In this document: positions 21,608-30,887 of the stretch, one piece after another
Position numbering within the stretch: the first letter of the stretch is position 1
Layout: each line of letters begins with the position of its first letter
Assembly: GCF_001494595.1 (NCBI RefSeq)
Contig: NZ_LN929907.1
Location: 372,001 to 436,000 of the forward strand
Source: Mycobacterium sp. M26
GTDB lineage: Bacteria; Actinomycetota; Actinomycetes; Mycobacteriales; Mycobacteriaceae
Reading direction: 5' to 3'
DNA length: 64,000 nt
Notes under the pieces: generated by a model
Databases searched by the model: none
Told to the model about the DNA's origin: nothing
The model's input: only the letters and a program-made list of their open reading frames with translations
Made by a program: the position numbers and the translations under genes

Positions 21608-22897
21608 CTAGAGCGTGGCGGTTCCGCGTCGGCCGATGGCCGCGTGCGCAGCGAGGCCGACCAGATAGATCAGCGAGCCGACCAGCGCCAGCAGCGGTGC
21701 GTGCCCGTCGGCCGGGATCACCGCCGCCGATACCGTCGTGGCGAGGATGAACGACACCCAGAACAGCGAATCCTGCACGGCGAACACATGCCCGCGCAGG
21801 GCGTCGTCGACGTCGATCTGCATCGCGGTGTCGGCGCAGAGCTTGACCACCTGACCGGCCAGGCCGAGGAAGAAACCGCACACCACCATGACCACCAATT
21901 CCAGGGTGGCCCCGGCCAGTTGGATGACGGACGCACTGAGCAGGGCGGCGTTGGCCGTCGCGTAGCGGCCCCAGCGTCGCACCGCCGAGGGGGTCAGCAC
22001 GTTGGCGAGGAAGGAGCCGAGCCCGGTGGCGGCGACGAAGATGACGGCGGTGCCCAGTCCCAGGCCGGTGACGGCGGGGGTGTCGCTGTGCCGGACGATC
22101 ACCAGCACCAGCAGTGAGTTGATGCCGAACACCATGCGGTGGCTGGCCAGTCCGGACAGGGTGGCCGCCACGGTCGGGGTGCTCAGCACGGTGCGCGCCC
22201 CGTAGATCCAGCCGGTGGCCACGGCGTAGAACGCCGAACCGTGCACGGCCCGCTCGGTCTCGTCGGGGCCCAGCTCGTGCGAAGGGAACCGCAGCGACAG
22301 CATCAGGGCCACCGCGACGGGGATGGCGACCAGGAAGATGATCGTCGCCGCGCCGGTATCGCCGGCACCGAAGATCCAGCGCGGCACCAGCATGAAGTTG
22401 GCGCCGAGGAAAGTCGCTGTGGCGCCGGTGGCGGTGGCCACCGAGTTCATCGTCACCACCTGATCGCGGGGGACGACGTGGGGCAGTGCTGCGGACAGTC
22501 CGGAGGTCACGAACCGGCTGAAGCCGTTGACGATCAGCGCCCCGCACAGCACGACCAGGTCGGTGGCACCGGCGGCCAGCACCACACCGACGGCGATCAC
22601 CAGCAGCAGCCGGCCGGCGTTCGCGCCGACCAGTACCGCGCGGCGATCCCAGCGGTCCAGCAGGGCTCCCGCGAACGGGCCGACGATCGAATACGGCAGG
22701 AACAGCACGGCGAACGCCCCCGCCACCGCCCACGGGTCAGCGGCGCGTTCCGGGTTGAACAGCAGTCCGCCGGCCAGCCCGGCCTGAAAGAGACCGTCGG
22801 CGAACTGGCTTGCCGTGCGGAGCTCGAGCAGGCGCCAGAACTCGGGCATGCCGCGCACCGCACGCCACAGCGAGCCGGGTGCACGGGCGTCGACCAT
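21608..22897 (-). CDS. MFS transporter (Rv0037c homologue)
   Basis: This 429-residue protein has about twelve transmembrane helices. Early motifs include [15 protein letters not shown], a loop [20 protein letters not shown] (the MFS motif A region) and [14 protein letters not shown]. It corresponds to Rv0037c. The substrate cannot be read from the sequence; similar proteins are annotated as macrolide or drug exporters. It is divergent from the yqgE-family gene across 77 bp and precedes the TIGR03084 gene in the same transcription unit. Confidence 0.88.
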   Translation of the reverse strand: MVDARAPGSLWRAVRGMPEFWRLLELRTASQFADGLFQAGLAGGLLFNPERAADPWAVAGAFAVLFLPYSIVGPFAGALLDRWDRRAVLVGANAGRLLLVIAVGVVLAAGATDLVVLCGALIVNGFSRFVTSGLSAALPHVVPRDQVVTMNSVATATGATATFLGANFMLVPRWIFGAGDTGAATIIFLVAIPVAVALMLSLRFPSHELGPDETERAVHGSAFYAVATGWIYGARTVLSTPTVAATLSGLASHRMVFGINSLLVLVIVRHSDTPAVTGLGLGTAVIFVAATGLGSFLANVLTPSAVRRWGRYATANAALLSASVIQLAGATLELVVMVVCGFFLGLAGQVVKLCADTAMQIDVDDALRGHVFAVQDSLFWVSFILATTVSAAVIPADGHAPLLALVGSLIYLVGLAAHAAIGRRGTATL

Positions 22898-22974
22898 CCG
22901 TCCAACAGTACAAATCTCTGTCAGGGCTCTGCCTGTTCACCACCTCGACAGCATGGTGATGCCATGATGGTGGG

Positions 22975-23580
22975 GTGGCACAGCCGGAGGATCCCGAGGA
23001 CTTCGTCGCGCCCGCAGCCAACCGTGTGCGGGCGGGAACTCTGCTGTTGGCCAACACCGATCTGATGGAGCCGACGTTCCGGCGCAGTGTCATCTACGTC
23101 GTCGAGCACAACGACGGCGGCACCCTCGGGGTGGTGCTCAACCGGCCCAGCGAGACCGCGGTCTACAACGTCCTGCCGCAGTGGGCCAAGCTGGCCACCA
23201 AACCCAAGACGATGTTCATCGGCGGCCCGGTGAAACGCGATGCCGCGCTGTGCCTGGGCACCCTGCGCGTCGGCACCGATCCGCAGGGCATGCCCGGTCT
23301 GCGCCATATCGCCGGCCGGATGGTGATGGTGGATCTCGATGCCGACCCCGAGCTGATCGAGCCCGCTGTGGAAGGCGTGCGCATCTTCGCCGGCTACTCC
23401 GGCTGGACCATCGGCCAGCTCGAGGGCGAGATCGAACGCGACGACTGGATCGTGTTGTCCGCCTTGCCTTCTGATGTTCTCGTCGAACCGAAGGTCGATC
23501 TGTGGGGCCGGGTGCTGCGCCGTCAGCCGCTGCCGCTGTCGCTGCTGGCGACCCACCCCATCGACGTGAGCCGCAACTAG
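22975..23580 (+). CDS. YqgE/AlgH (UPF0301) family protein
   Basis: This 201-residue conserved protein belongs to the UPF0301 family (Rv0038 homologue). Family motifs seen: AGTLLLANTDLMEPTFRRSV, IYVVEHNDGGTLGVVLNRP, FIGGPVKRDAALCLG and GYSGWTIGQLEGE. The start is GTG at 22975. The biochemical function of the family is not established. It is convergent with the following symporter gene, with a four-base overlap of stops. Confidence 0.93.
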   Translation: MAQPEDPEDFVAPAANRVRAGTLLLANTDLMEPTFRRSVIYVVEHNDGGTLGVVLNRPSETAVYNVLPQWAKLATKPKTMFIGGPVKRDAALCLGTLRVGTDPQGMPGLRHIAGRMVMVDLDADPELIEPAVEGVRIFAGYSGWTIGQLEGEIERDDWIVLSALPSDVLVEPKVDLWGRVLRRQPLPLSLLATHPIDVSRN

Positions 23581-24551
23581 TCCGGCGCACTGCGCGCCAG
23601 CCTGCTGGCGATCACCGCGCAGACGAAGAGCTGGATCTGGTGAAACAGCATGAGCGGCAACATGATCAGGCCCACGCTGGACGCCGGGAACAGGACCAGG
23701 GCCATCGGCAGGCCGGAGGCCAGGCTCTTCTTGGACCCGCAGAACATCAATACGATCGCGTCGCCGCGGTCCAGTCGGGCCAGCTTTCCGGTGAGCACCG
23801 TGATGCCCAGCACCACCGCCAGCAACACGGCGCTGAGCACGGCGACGGCCACCACCCGCCAGGGCTGCACACTGCTCCAGATGTGCTCGGTCATCCCCAC
23901 CGAGAACGCGGCGTAGACGATCAGCAGGATCGAGCCGCGGTCCACCGCACTGGTCAGCGCGGAGTGCCGGGTCACCCAGGGCGCCAGCCACGGCCGCAGC
24001 AGCTGCCCGACGGCGAACGGCAGCAACAGCTGCAGCACGATGTCCCCGATCGCCGAGCCGTCGACGTGCGGCGCCCCGCTCAACGGCATCAGCGCGACCA
24101 CCAGCAGCGGCGTCAGGACCACCCCGAGGATGTTCGACAGCGACGCACTGACGATCGCGGCCGAGACGTGACCGCGGGCGATCGAGGTGAACGCGATCGA
24201 GGACTGCACGGTCGAAGGCACCAGGCACAGGAACAGCAGGCCCGTGTAGAGGTCGGTGGTCAGCACCGTGGGCACCAAGACTTTGGCCGCCAGGCCGAGC
24301 AGCGGGAACACCACGAAGGTGGTGGCCAACACCAGCAGGTGCAACTTCCACTGCCGGATGCCGTGCCAGGCCTGCTGGGGTGACAGCCGCGCGCCGTACA
24401 GCACGAACAGCAGTGCGATCGCGGCCTTGGTCGCCACGGACAGCACATCGGCTGCCGTTCCGCGGGCGGGCAGTACGGTCGCCAGTGCGACGACGGCGAC
24501 CAGCAGCACAAGGAACGTGTCGACGGGTATCCGCGACAGCGCGCCCCGCAT
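23577..24551 (-). CDS. Bile acid:sodium symporter family protein
   Basis: This is a 324-residue membrane protein of the BASS/SBF-like superfamily. About ten hydrophobic segments are visible, including VDTFLVLLVAVVALATVLPA, LLVLATTFVVFPLLGLAAKV and the conserved LFLCLVPSTVQSSIAFTSIA. The FCGSKKSLASGLPMA stretch near the C-terminus is typical of the SBF-like subfamily. I chose the ATG at 24551; upstream extension gives Pro/Arg-rich non-homologous sequence. The substrate is unknown. Confidence 0.88.
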   Translation of the reverse strand: MRGALSRIPVDTFLVLLVAVVALATVLPARGTAADVLSVATKAAIALLFVLYGARLSPQQAWHGIRQWKLHLLVLATTFVVFPLLGLAAKVLVPTVLTTDLYTGLLFLCLVPSTVQSSIAFTSIARGHVSAAIVSASLSNILGVVLTPLLVVALMPLSGAPHVDGSAIGDIVLQLLLPFAVGQLLRPWLAPWVTRHSALTSAVDRGSILLIVYAAFSVGMTEHIWSSVQPWRVVAVAVLSAVLLAVVLGITVLTGKLARLDRGDAIVLMFCGSKKSLASGLPMALVLFPASSVGLIMLPLMLFHQIQLFVCAVIASRLARSAPD

Positions 24552-24558
24552 CAATGGA

Positions 24559-24897
24559 TTACTGGCAGGTCCGCACGCAGCTGGTGCAGCTGCCCGCGCA
24601 TCCCGTCGCGGTGGCTTCCCGGCGGGCGGCGTAGCGGGCACCCTGCCACGAGCCGGCGCCGACGGTCCCGAGAGCACCCAGGACGCAGACGACCAGGACG
24701 ACCAGCCCGGTGGTGGTGGGTGCGGCCAGCGCCGTGATGCCACCGGCGGCCAGCATCAGCGCGGCCGCCAGCTGCGTCGGAGCCACCGCTCGCATCACCT
24801 CGGAGGTGAGGTCAGTGGCCGGACGGTTCATCGTCCACAGGCCCGAACCACCGACCAGAACGGCCAGGATCAGGCACACCACGCCGGCAATCAGCAT
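24559..24897 (-). CDS. Small membrane protein with a cysteine-rich tail (Rv0039c homologue)
   Basis: This 112-residue protein has three hydrophobic segments (LIAGVVCLILAVLVGGSGLW, LAAALMLAAGGITALAA, GLVVLVVCVLGALGTVGAG). The C-terminal tail reads TGCAGSCTSCVRTCQ, with four cysteines that could bind a metal or form disulphides. It lies just upstream of the symporter gene and corresponds in position to Rv0039c. No function is known. Confidence 0.75.
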   Translation of the reverse strand: MLIAGVVCLILAVLVGGSGLWTMNRPATDLTSEVMRAVAPTQLAAALMLAAGGITALAAPTTTGLVVLVVCVLGALGTVGAGSWQGARYAARREATATGCAGSCTSCVRTCQ

Positions 24898-24920
24898 GGA
24901 GCCACTGTACGAGGCGGGGG

Positions 24921-25102
24921 TCAGCGCTGCTGCGTCGGATCCGCCGGAACGGTGACAGTGGCAGTCACGGTCGCGGTGGCCGCGGTGTTGGTCAACGGGG
25001 CCGCCGCCGGCGCGGTGCTCGGCGCCGCGACCGCCGATGCGGCGGCCGCAGGATCGGCTGCGGCAGGTGCCGCCGGGGTGGCCGGCGTCGCGGTCGGGGA
25101 GG
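24921..25102 (-). pseudogene. mtc28: Displaced C-terminal end of the mtc28-like gene
   Basis: In this stretch the repeated [19 protein letters not shown] sequence is followed by STAPAAAPLTNTAATATVTA and VTVPADPTQQR and a stop at 24921. The reading frame is open from about 25151 but has no signal peptide or ribosome site. It is the expected C-terminus of the upstream gene, separated from it by the duplicated 161 bp. Confidence 0.75.
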
Positions 25103-25333
25103 TCACCCGGAAGCCGGTGACGATCGCGTCGGGGGCGTCCGCGGGGGCCACGACCTGGCTGGCCGGGGGCGTGCGGTGCTCGGCGCCGCGACCGCCGATG
25201 CGGCGGCCGCAGGATCGGCTGCGGCAGGTGCCGCCGGGGTGGCCGGCGTCGCGGTCGGGGAGGTCACCCGGAAGCCGTTGACGATCGCGTCGGTGGCGTC
25301 CGCGGTGGCCACGACCTGGCTGGCCGAGGTCGT
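25012..25333. repeat. Tandem duplication, period 161 bp, within the mtc28-like gene
   Basis: Copy 1 is 25012-25172 and copy 2 is 25173-25333. I see five differences, at 25117, 25133, 25145, 25166 and 25169 of copy 1. In every case copy 1 has G: four where copy 2 has T and one where it has A. All lie in the last 56 bases of copy 1. The period leaves remainder 2 on division by 3, so it breaks the gene frame. Confidence 0.9.
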
Positions 25334-26041
25334 CACGTACAGCGAGACCAGGTAGCGGTCGGCGCCGGACTGCGCGATCAGGTTGCGCCGGGAGGTGTTC
25401 AGCGTCAGGTCGTTCTCGCGGTAGGTGCCCTCGATGATCGAGGACGGGAAACCGCCGAAATCGGCCAGCGACGCGTCGGTCGACTGCCAGGCGAACAGCT
25501 GCTGGCTGTCTACGTAGCCGTGGGTGATCGCCTCTTTCGGATCGAACTCGCCGACGAGCTTGTAGACCTTGAGCTGGGCGTTGGAGGTGTAGAGCCCGTC
25601 GCCGCCGACGCGGTCGGCCAGGACGGTGAACGCGTCGGGAACGTTCGGGTCGGGCACCACGCTCCAGCCGCGCGGCATCGGCAGCACGATGTTGAGTGCG
25701 GTGAAGCCGCTGGCCTTCTGCGGCTCCATCACCACGCCCTTCTCCTTGAAGAAGTCGGCGAGGGTGCCGGAGGTGGCCGGTACGAGGGTCTCCGGCGCGG
25801 CGACCGCGGCAGGGGCGGCAACGGTGGTGGGTACTTCGAGCGGTGCCGCCGTGGCGGGCGTAGGTACCACCGATGCGGCCTGCGGGGCGACGGTGACGGT
25901 TTGGGTGACGGTGGCGGGTGCCGGCTGGACGGGGAGGACCGGTTCGGCCGAGGCGTTAGCGCCGGCAAACCCGAGCACGGCTGCCGTCCCGGCTGCCACA
26001 CCACCTACAAGTACCCGCCAATTACGGGCGTTCGTGATCAT
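25103..26041 (-). CDS. mtc28: Secreted Pro-rich antigen Mtc28-like (LpqN/LpqT family), C-terminus frameshifted
   Basis: The protein has an N-terminal signal region ([20 protein letters not shown]), a Pro/Ala/Thr-rich stretch, and a globular domain ([52 protein letters not shown]) matching M. tuberculosis Mtc28 (Rv0040c). The domain ends at [12 protein letters not shown]. After a repeat of Ala/Pro/Thr the frame is lost and closes as [12 protein letters not shown] and a stop at 25103. The native end lies downstream in another frame (24921-25151). Removing one copy of a 161-bp duplication restores a 319-residue protein; Mtc28 has about 310. Confidence 0.8.
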   Translation of the reverse strand: MITNARNWRVLVGGVAAGTAAVLGFAGANASAEPVLPVQPAPATVTQTVTVAPQAASVVPTPATAAPLEVPTTVAAPAAVAAPETLVPATSGTLADFFKEKGVVMEPQKASGFTALNIVLPMPRGWSVVPDPNVPDAFTVLADRVGGDGLYTSNAQLKVYKLVGEFDPKEAITHGYVDSQQLFAWQSTDASLADFGGFPSSIIEGTYRENDLTLNTSRRNLIAQSGADRYLVSLYVTTSASQVVATADATDAIVNGFRVTSPTATPATPAAPAAADPAAAASAVAAPSTARPRPARSWPPRTPPTRSSPASG

Positions 26042-26292
26042 CGCAGATGTCCTTTTCGACAGTGTTGGGCCTGTTCAAACCCCTTGTCAGAGGGCCGACT
26101 GTATCCGCAGGCGAAGACCGGAGGGTAGGGCCGGAACACAGCTGGAACCAACCTCTGACCGCTCTGCAACGCAACCGATATCAAGCTGTTGCGGGGCCGG
26201 GGGCAACCGTCACACTCGGGCACGTGTGGGAGCCAGGTCACAGCCGCTTGCCGGGTCGGCAGGGCCGATCAGCGTCCTTATACCCTGTCTGC

Positions 26293-29157
26293 GTGACCGA
26301 ATCGCCGACCGCGGAGACCGCTGACGCCGACACCGATGTGCCGCGGCACCGCTACACGGCCGAGCTCGCGGGGCGGATCGAGGCGACCTGGCAGGACAAC
26401 TGGCAGAACTGGGGCACCTTCAACGTGCCCAACCCGGTCGGCTCGCTGGCCCCTGCGGACGGCTCGTCCGTGCCCGAGGACAAGATGTTCGTGCAGGACA
26501 TGTTCCCCTACCCCTCGGGTGAGGGTCTGCACGTCGGCCATCCGCTCGGCTACATCGCCACCGACGTCTACGCCCGCTACTTCCGGATGACGGGCCGCAA
26601 TGTGCTGCATGCATTGGGCTTCGACGCCTTCGGCCTGCCTGCCGAGCAGTACGCGGTGCAGACCGGTACCCATCCCCGGGTCCGGACCGAAGCCAATATC
26701 GTCAACTTCCGCCGTCAGCTGGGCCGGCTGGGCCTGGGCCACGATCAGCGGCGCAGCTTCTCGACCACCGACGTCGACTTCTACAAGTGGACGCAGTGGA
26801 TTTTCCTGCAGATCTACAACGCATGGTTCGACACCGCGCAGAACAAGGCCCGGCCGATCGCCGAGTTGATCGCCGAGTTCGAGAGCGGGACAAGAACTCG
26901 CGATGACGGCCGGGCCTGGTCGTCGTTGTCGGCGGGGGAGCGTGCCGACGTCGTCGACGGCTACCGGCTGGTGTACCGGGCTGATTCGCTGGTGAACTGG
27001 TGCCCCGGTCTGGGCACCGTGCTGGCCAACGAGGAGGTCACCTCCGAGGGCCGCAGCGAGCGCGGCAACTTCCCGGTGTTCCGTAAGCGGTTGCGGCAGT
27101 GGATGATGCGGATCACCGCCTACTCCGATCGGCTGCTCGACGACCTCGACGTGCTGGATTGGCCGGAGAAGGTCAAGACCATGCAGCGCAACTGGATTGG
27201 CCGGTCCACTGGCGCCTCGGTGTTGTTCGGTGCCGACGGCACCGATATCGAGGTGTTCACCACCCGCCCCGACACTCTTTTCGGTGCGACGTATCTGGTG
27301 CTCGCCCCCGAGCACGAACTGGTCGACGGCCTGCTCGCCGCGCAGTGGCCCGACGGCGTGAATCCGCGGTGGACTGCGGGCGCGGAAACGCCCGCTGAGG
27401 CGGTGGCCGCCTACCGGCGCGCGATTGCCGCGAAGTCGGATCTGGAGCGCCAGGAGAACAAGACCAAGACCGGTGTGTTCCTGGGTGCTTATGCGACCAA
27501 TCCGGTCAATGGACAACAGGTTCCGATCTTCATCGCCGACTACGTCCTGGTGGGCTATGGCACCGGAGCGATCATGGCGGTACCCGGTCACGATCCGCGG
27601 GACTGGGATTTCGCCTCCGAGTTCGGGCTGCCCATCCTGGAGGTCATCTCCGGTGGCGACGTGGCCGAGGCCGCCTACGTCGGTGACGGTGCGCTGGTCA
27701 ATTCGCAGTACCTGGACGGGTTGAACGTCGAGGACGCCAAGAAGGCGGTCACCGAGCGCCTCGAGGCGGACGGTCGCGGCAGGGCCCGCATCGAATACAA
27801 GCTGCGCGACTGGCTGTTCGCCCGACAGCGCTACTGGGGTGAGCCGTTCCCGATCGTCTACGACGCCGACGGCCGGGCACATCCGTTACCCGATTCGGCG
27901 CTGCCGGTGGAACTTCCGGATATCGCCGACTACTCCCCGGTGCTGTTCGATCCCGACAACGCCGACAGCGAGCCGTCGCCGCCGCTGAACAAGGCCACCG
28001 ACTGGGTGCACGTCGACCTCGACCTCGGCGACGGCCTGCAGCCCTACACCCGCGACACCAACGTCATGCCGCAGTGGGCTGGCAGTTCCTGGTACGAGCT
28101 GCGCTACGCCGACCCGCACAACGCAGAAGAGTTCTGCGCCAAGGAGAACGAAGCGTATTGGATGGGGCCGCGGCCGGCTGAGCACGGACCGTCCGACCCG
28201 GGTGGCGTCGATCTGTATGTGGGTGGTGTCGAGCACGCGGTGCTGCACCTGCTCTACTCGCGGTTCTGGCACAAGGTGCTGCACGACCTCGGACATGTCA
28301 CCTCGCGGGAGCCCTACCGCCGCTTGGTGAACCAGGGCTACATCCAGGCGTTCGCCTACACCGACGCGCGCGGGGCCTACGTTCCGGCCGCCGACGTGGT
28401 GGAGCGCGACGGGAAGTTCTTCCTGCCCGGCTCTGACGGCGAAATTGAGGTGTTCCAGGAGTTCGGCAAGATCGGCAAGAGCCTGAAGAACTCGATCTCA
28501 CCTGACGAGATCTGCGACAGCTACGGCGCCGACACCCTGCGGGTGTACGAGATGTCGATGGGTCCGCTGGAGGCCTCGCGCCCCTGGGCCACCAAGGACG
28601 TTGTCGGCGCGCACCGGTTCCTTCAGCGGGTCTGGCGCCTGGTCGTCGACGAAACCACCGGCGCTGAACGGGTTTCCGAGCACGAGTCGCTCGACGAGGG
28701 CACCCTGCGTTTGCTGCACCGCACCATTGCGGGGGTCTCCGACGACTATGCGGGCCTGCGGAACAACACCGCCGCCGCCAAGCTGATCGAGTACACCAAC
28801 CACCTCACCAAGGAGGGCATCACCGCCCGCGCGGCGCTCGAACCGCTGGTGTTGATGGTGGCGCCGCTGGCGCCGCACCTGGCCGAGGAACTGTGGCGTC
28901 GACTGGGCCATGACACGTCGCTGGCGCACGGCCCGTTCCCCGTCGCCGACGAGACCTACCTGGTGACCGACACCGTCGAGTACCCGGTTCAGGTCAACGG
29001 CAAGGTGCGGGGCCGCATCACGGTGGCCGCCGATGCCGACAAGGCCAGTCTGGAGGCCGCGGCGCTGGCCGACGAGAAGGTGCAGGCGTTCCTGGCCGGT
29101 GCCACGCCCAAGAAGGTCATCGTGGTGCCCGGCCGACTGGTCAACCTCGTTCTCTAG
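26293..29157 (+). CDS. leuS: Leucyl-tRNA synthetase
   Basis: This class I synthetase charges tRNA-Leu. The product has 954 residues starting [15 protein letters not shown]. The HIGH-type motif is [10 protein letters not shown] (about residue 82) and the KMSKS-type motif is [10 protein letters not shown] (about 733). The editing domain with [13 protein letters not shown] lies between them and an anticodon-binding domain follows. I chose the GTG at 26293, the last start before the conserved N-terminus; upstream reading to 26047 has no support. A TATACC box 14 bases upstream makes a short or leaderless transcript possible. Rv0041 is the homologue. Confidence 0.97.
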   Translation: MTESPTAETADADTDVPRHRYTAELAGRIEATWQDNWQNWGTFNVPNPVGSLAPADGSSVPEDKMFVQDMFPYPSGEGLHVGHPLGYIATDVYARYFRMTGRNVLHALGFDAFGLPAEQYAVQTGTHPRVRTEANIVNFRRQLGRLGLGHDQRRSFSTTDVDFYKWTQWIFLQIYNAWFDTAQNKARPIAELIAEFESGTRTRDDGRAWSSLSAGERADVVDGYRLVYRADSLVNWCPGLGTVLANEEVTSEGRSERGNFPVFRKRLRQWMMRITAYSDRLLDDLDVLDWPEKVKTMQRNWIGRSTGASVLFGADGTDIEVFTTRPDTLFGATYLVLAPEHELVDGLLAAQWPDGVNPRWTAGAETPAEAVAAYRRAIAAKSDLERQENKTKTGVFLGAYATNPVNGQQVPIFIADYVLVGYGTGAIMAVPGHDPRDWDFASEFGLPILEVISGGDVAEAAYVGDGALVNSQYLDGLNVEDAKKAVTERLEADGRGRARIEYKLRDWLFARQRYWGEPFPIVYDADGRAHPLPDSALPVELPDIADYSPVLFDPDNADSEPSPPLNKATDWVHVDLDLGDGLQPYTRDTNVMPQWAGSSWYELRYADPHNAEEFCAKENEAYWMGPRPAEHGPSDPGGVDLYVGGVEHAVLHLLYSRFWHKVLHDLGHVTSREPYRRLVNQGYIQAFAYTDARGAYVPAADVVERDGKFFLPGSDGEIEVFQEFGKIGKSLKNSISPDEICDSYGADTLRVYEMSMGPLEASRPWATKDVVGAHRFLQRVWRLVVDETTGAERVSEHESLDEGTLRLLHRTIAGVSDDYAGLRNNTAAAKLIEYTNHLTKEGITARAALEPLVLMVAPLAPHLAEELWRRLGHDTSLAHGPFPVADETYLVTDTVEYPVQVNGKVRGRITVAADADKASLEAAALADEKVQAFLAGATPKKVIVVPGRLVNLVL

Positions 29158-29159
29158 GG

Positions 29160-29206
29160 ATTTCGGCGCGCTTATCGTCGCTCAGCGACGCCAAGCGCGC
29201 CGAAAT
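29160..29206. repeat. 47-bp palindrome, copy 1
   Basis: The sequence begins ATTTCGGCGCGCTT and ends AAGCGCGCCGAAAT; 21 of 23 base pairs match around a one-base centre. It lies two bases past the leuS stop, where it could act as a hairpin terminator, and 46 bp before the DUF559 gene. It differs from the second copy at only 4 of 47 positions. Confidence 0.9.
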
Positions 29207-29252
29207 CGCGAGGGATGGAACCCGACTGCTGTGCGGCACGTCCTTCTTTGGT

Positions 29253-30113
29253 GTGTTGAATGAACTGCTTCGGCAACAAGATGGCGTCATCACGCTCCTG
29301 CAGGCCAACGGTGTCGGGCTCAGCAACTCAGCGATTCAACGGCGCGTGCGCGCGGGCGACTGGCGCCGCTACGCCCGCGGCGTCTACTTCGTCGATGATC
29401 GTGAGTTCAGCGACGCAGCCAGAATCCGGGCTGCAGTGTGGGCGCACGGTGAGCACGCAGCGGCAAGCGGACTGGCCGCCGCCTGGTGGCATCGTCTGAC
29501 GATGTTTCCTCCCGACATCGTCGAGGTGACCGTCCCGAGGAACAGTCATGGCCGGAGTCACGAAGGGGCCCGAGTACGACGACGAAACCTTGGCACCGCA
29601 GACGTCACAGTCGTCCGGGGCCTGAACGTGACGGAACTCGCCCTCACAGTGGTGGAGGCATCGGTGCGGCGCCGCGGCGGCGTCAAGCTCATGGATCGGG
29701 CGCTTCAGCAACGCCTGGACCTGAGAGCTCTATGGCGCGCGCATCTTCGCAATGCTGGCCGCTACGGAGCGCCAGCCGCTCGTCGACTTCTTCAAGGTGC
29801 CGCCGACGGCGCCCGATCGGAAGCTGAGCGCATACTCGTTGCCCTATTGCGGCAGTCTGGGCTCACCGGATGGCGGACCAACCACCCGGTGGCTGGCTAC
29901 AAGGTCGATGCCGCGTTTCCCGCACGCAAGATCGCTATCGAGATCGACGGCTTCGCCTTCCACACCGATGAGGAGGTCTTCCAGAGTGATCGGCGGCGGC
30001 AGAACGACATTGCGCTCGCCGGCTGGCAGATCTTGAGGTTTACCTGGCTGGACCTGACTGAGTACCCCGAGCGCGTCATCGCAGTCATCCGGGCCGCGAT
30101 TTCGGCGCGCTAA
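29253..30113 (+). CDS. AbiEi-like / DUF559 protein (putative Vsr-type endonuclease)
   Basis: The 286-residue product has an N-terminal winged-helix-like segment (GVGLSNSAIQRRVRAGDWRR, then YARGVYFVDD) as in AbiEi-type antitoxin domains, and a C-terminal DUF559 domain. The latter shows the Vsr/PD-(D/E)XK pattern: YKVDAAFPARKIAIEIDGFA with an acidic-x-acidic core, then DRRRQNDIALAGWQILRFTW. The GTG start at 29253 has no strong ribosome site. It is not part of the core synteny; it sits between leuS and an SDR gene, bracketed by two near-identical 47-bp palindromes, and its stop codon lies within the second. Nuclease activity is inferred, not shown. Confidence 0.8.
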   Translation: MLNELLRQQDGVITLLQANGVGLSNSAIQRRVRAGDWRRYARGVYFVDDREFSDAARIRAAVWAHGEHAAASGLAAAWWHRLTMFPPDIVEVTVPRNSHGRSHEGARVRRRNLGTADVTVVRGLNVTELALTVVEASVRRRGGVKLMDRALQQRLDLRALWRAHLRNAGRYGAPAARRLLQGAADGARSEAERILVALLRQSGLTGWRTNHPVAGYKVDAAFPARKIAIEIDGFAFHTDEEVFQSDRRRQNDIALAGWQILRFTWLDLTEYPERVIAVIRAAISAR

Positions 30114-30145
30114 TCGTCGCTGAGCGACGTCAACCGCGCCGAAAT
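30099..30145. repeat. 47-bp palindrome, copy 2
   Basis: This has the same length and outer arms (ATTTCGGCGCG / CGCGCCGAAAT) as copy 1, with 19 of 23 pairs formed. It contains the stop of the DUF559 gene (TAA 30111-30113), and its last base is the first base of the SDR stop. It may act as a two-way terminator between these convergent genes. Confidence 0.9.
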
Positions 30146-30834
30146 CACCGGGGGCGGACGACGACCTGATGGGTGTGGGCGTCCGGCGGAGTGGCGATCA
30201 CCTCGGCGACGATGCGCGCGACGGTCTCCGGTTTCAGAAAGCGCGCCGGGTCGTACTCGCCACCTTCGTAAGCGACCAGATCCTGCTGCATCTCGGTGTC
30301 GACGCGGCCCGGGTGCACGCTGGTGACGCGCAGACTGGGTTCGTCGGCGCGCAACGTATCGGCGAACGCGCGCTGTGCGAACTTGCTTGCCGAGTACGCT
30401 GCCAGACCCGGCGAGACGTTCAGACCCGCACCGGAGTTGATGAACACGACCTGACCGCGCGCCGCCCGCAGCGCAGGCAGCAGCGCCAGGGTCAGTGCGA
30501 CCGGTCCGGTCACGTTGATCTCGAAACACGCCCGCCACTGTTCGGGGATCGACTCGTCGAACCGGCCCGGGTAGGCCACCCCGGCGTTGTGGACCAGCAC
30601 GTCCAGCTCGGCCAGCGGCTCGGCCGCCGCCTCAATCGATTCCGCATCGGCCAGATCAAGCGGCCAGGTGGTGGCCCCCAGCCGCGCGGCGAGAGCGTCG
30701 AGCCGGGCCGAGGGCCGACCGGCCAAAAGGAGGGTGTGGGTGGGGGCCAGCGCCTCGGCGATCGCGGATCCGATACCGCCACCGGCCCCGGTGATCAACG
30801 CGGTCCTGATCCCCGGATCACCCTCGCTCGGCAT
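30145..30834 (-). CDS. SDR family oxidoreductase
   Basis: This is a 229-residue short-chain dehydrogenase. The Rossmann nucleotide loop is ITGAGGGIGSAIAEAL, the NAG motif is LVHNAGVAYPG, the catalytic Ser is in FINSGAG, and the catalytic YxxxK is YSASK. A short helix ending RPGRVDTEM-like (VHPGRVDTEM) follows. I chose the ATG at 30834; GTG 30843 is an alternative. The substrate is unknown. It is convergent with the DUF559 gene and divergent from the glucosylglycerate hydrolase gene by 53 bp. Confidence 0.9.
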   Translation of the reverse strand: MPSEGDPGIRTALITGAGGGIGSAIAEALAPTHTLLLAGRPSARLDALAARLGATTWPLDLADAESIEAAAEPLAELDVLVHNAGVAYPGRFDESIPEQWRACFEINVTGPVALTLALLPALRAARGQVVFINSGAGLNVSPGLAAYSASKFAQRAFADTLRADEPSLRVTSVHPGRVDTEMQQDLVAYEGGEYDPARFLKPETVARIVAEVIATPPDAHTHQVVVRPR

Positions 30835-30887
30835 ACTCGTCACCCTACCGACCTGCGATTCACAGCGGCACGTCGCAGAATGAACGC

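Noticed and set aside
26042..26292. T-box or other riboswitch ahead of leuS
   Set aside because: No T-box core sequence or stable specifier stem was recognised; the probable promoter lies only about 14 bases from the start codon.
26278..27882. Minus-strand open frame opposite leuS
   Set aside because: It mirrors leuS codons; there is no ribosome site or family motif.
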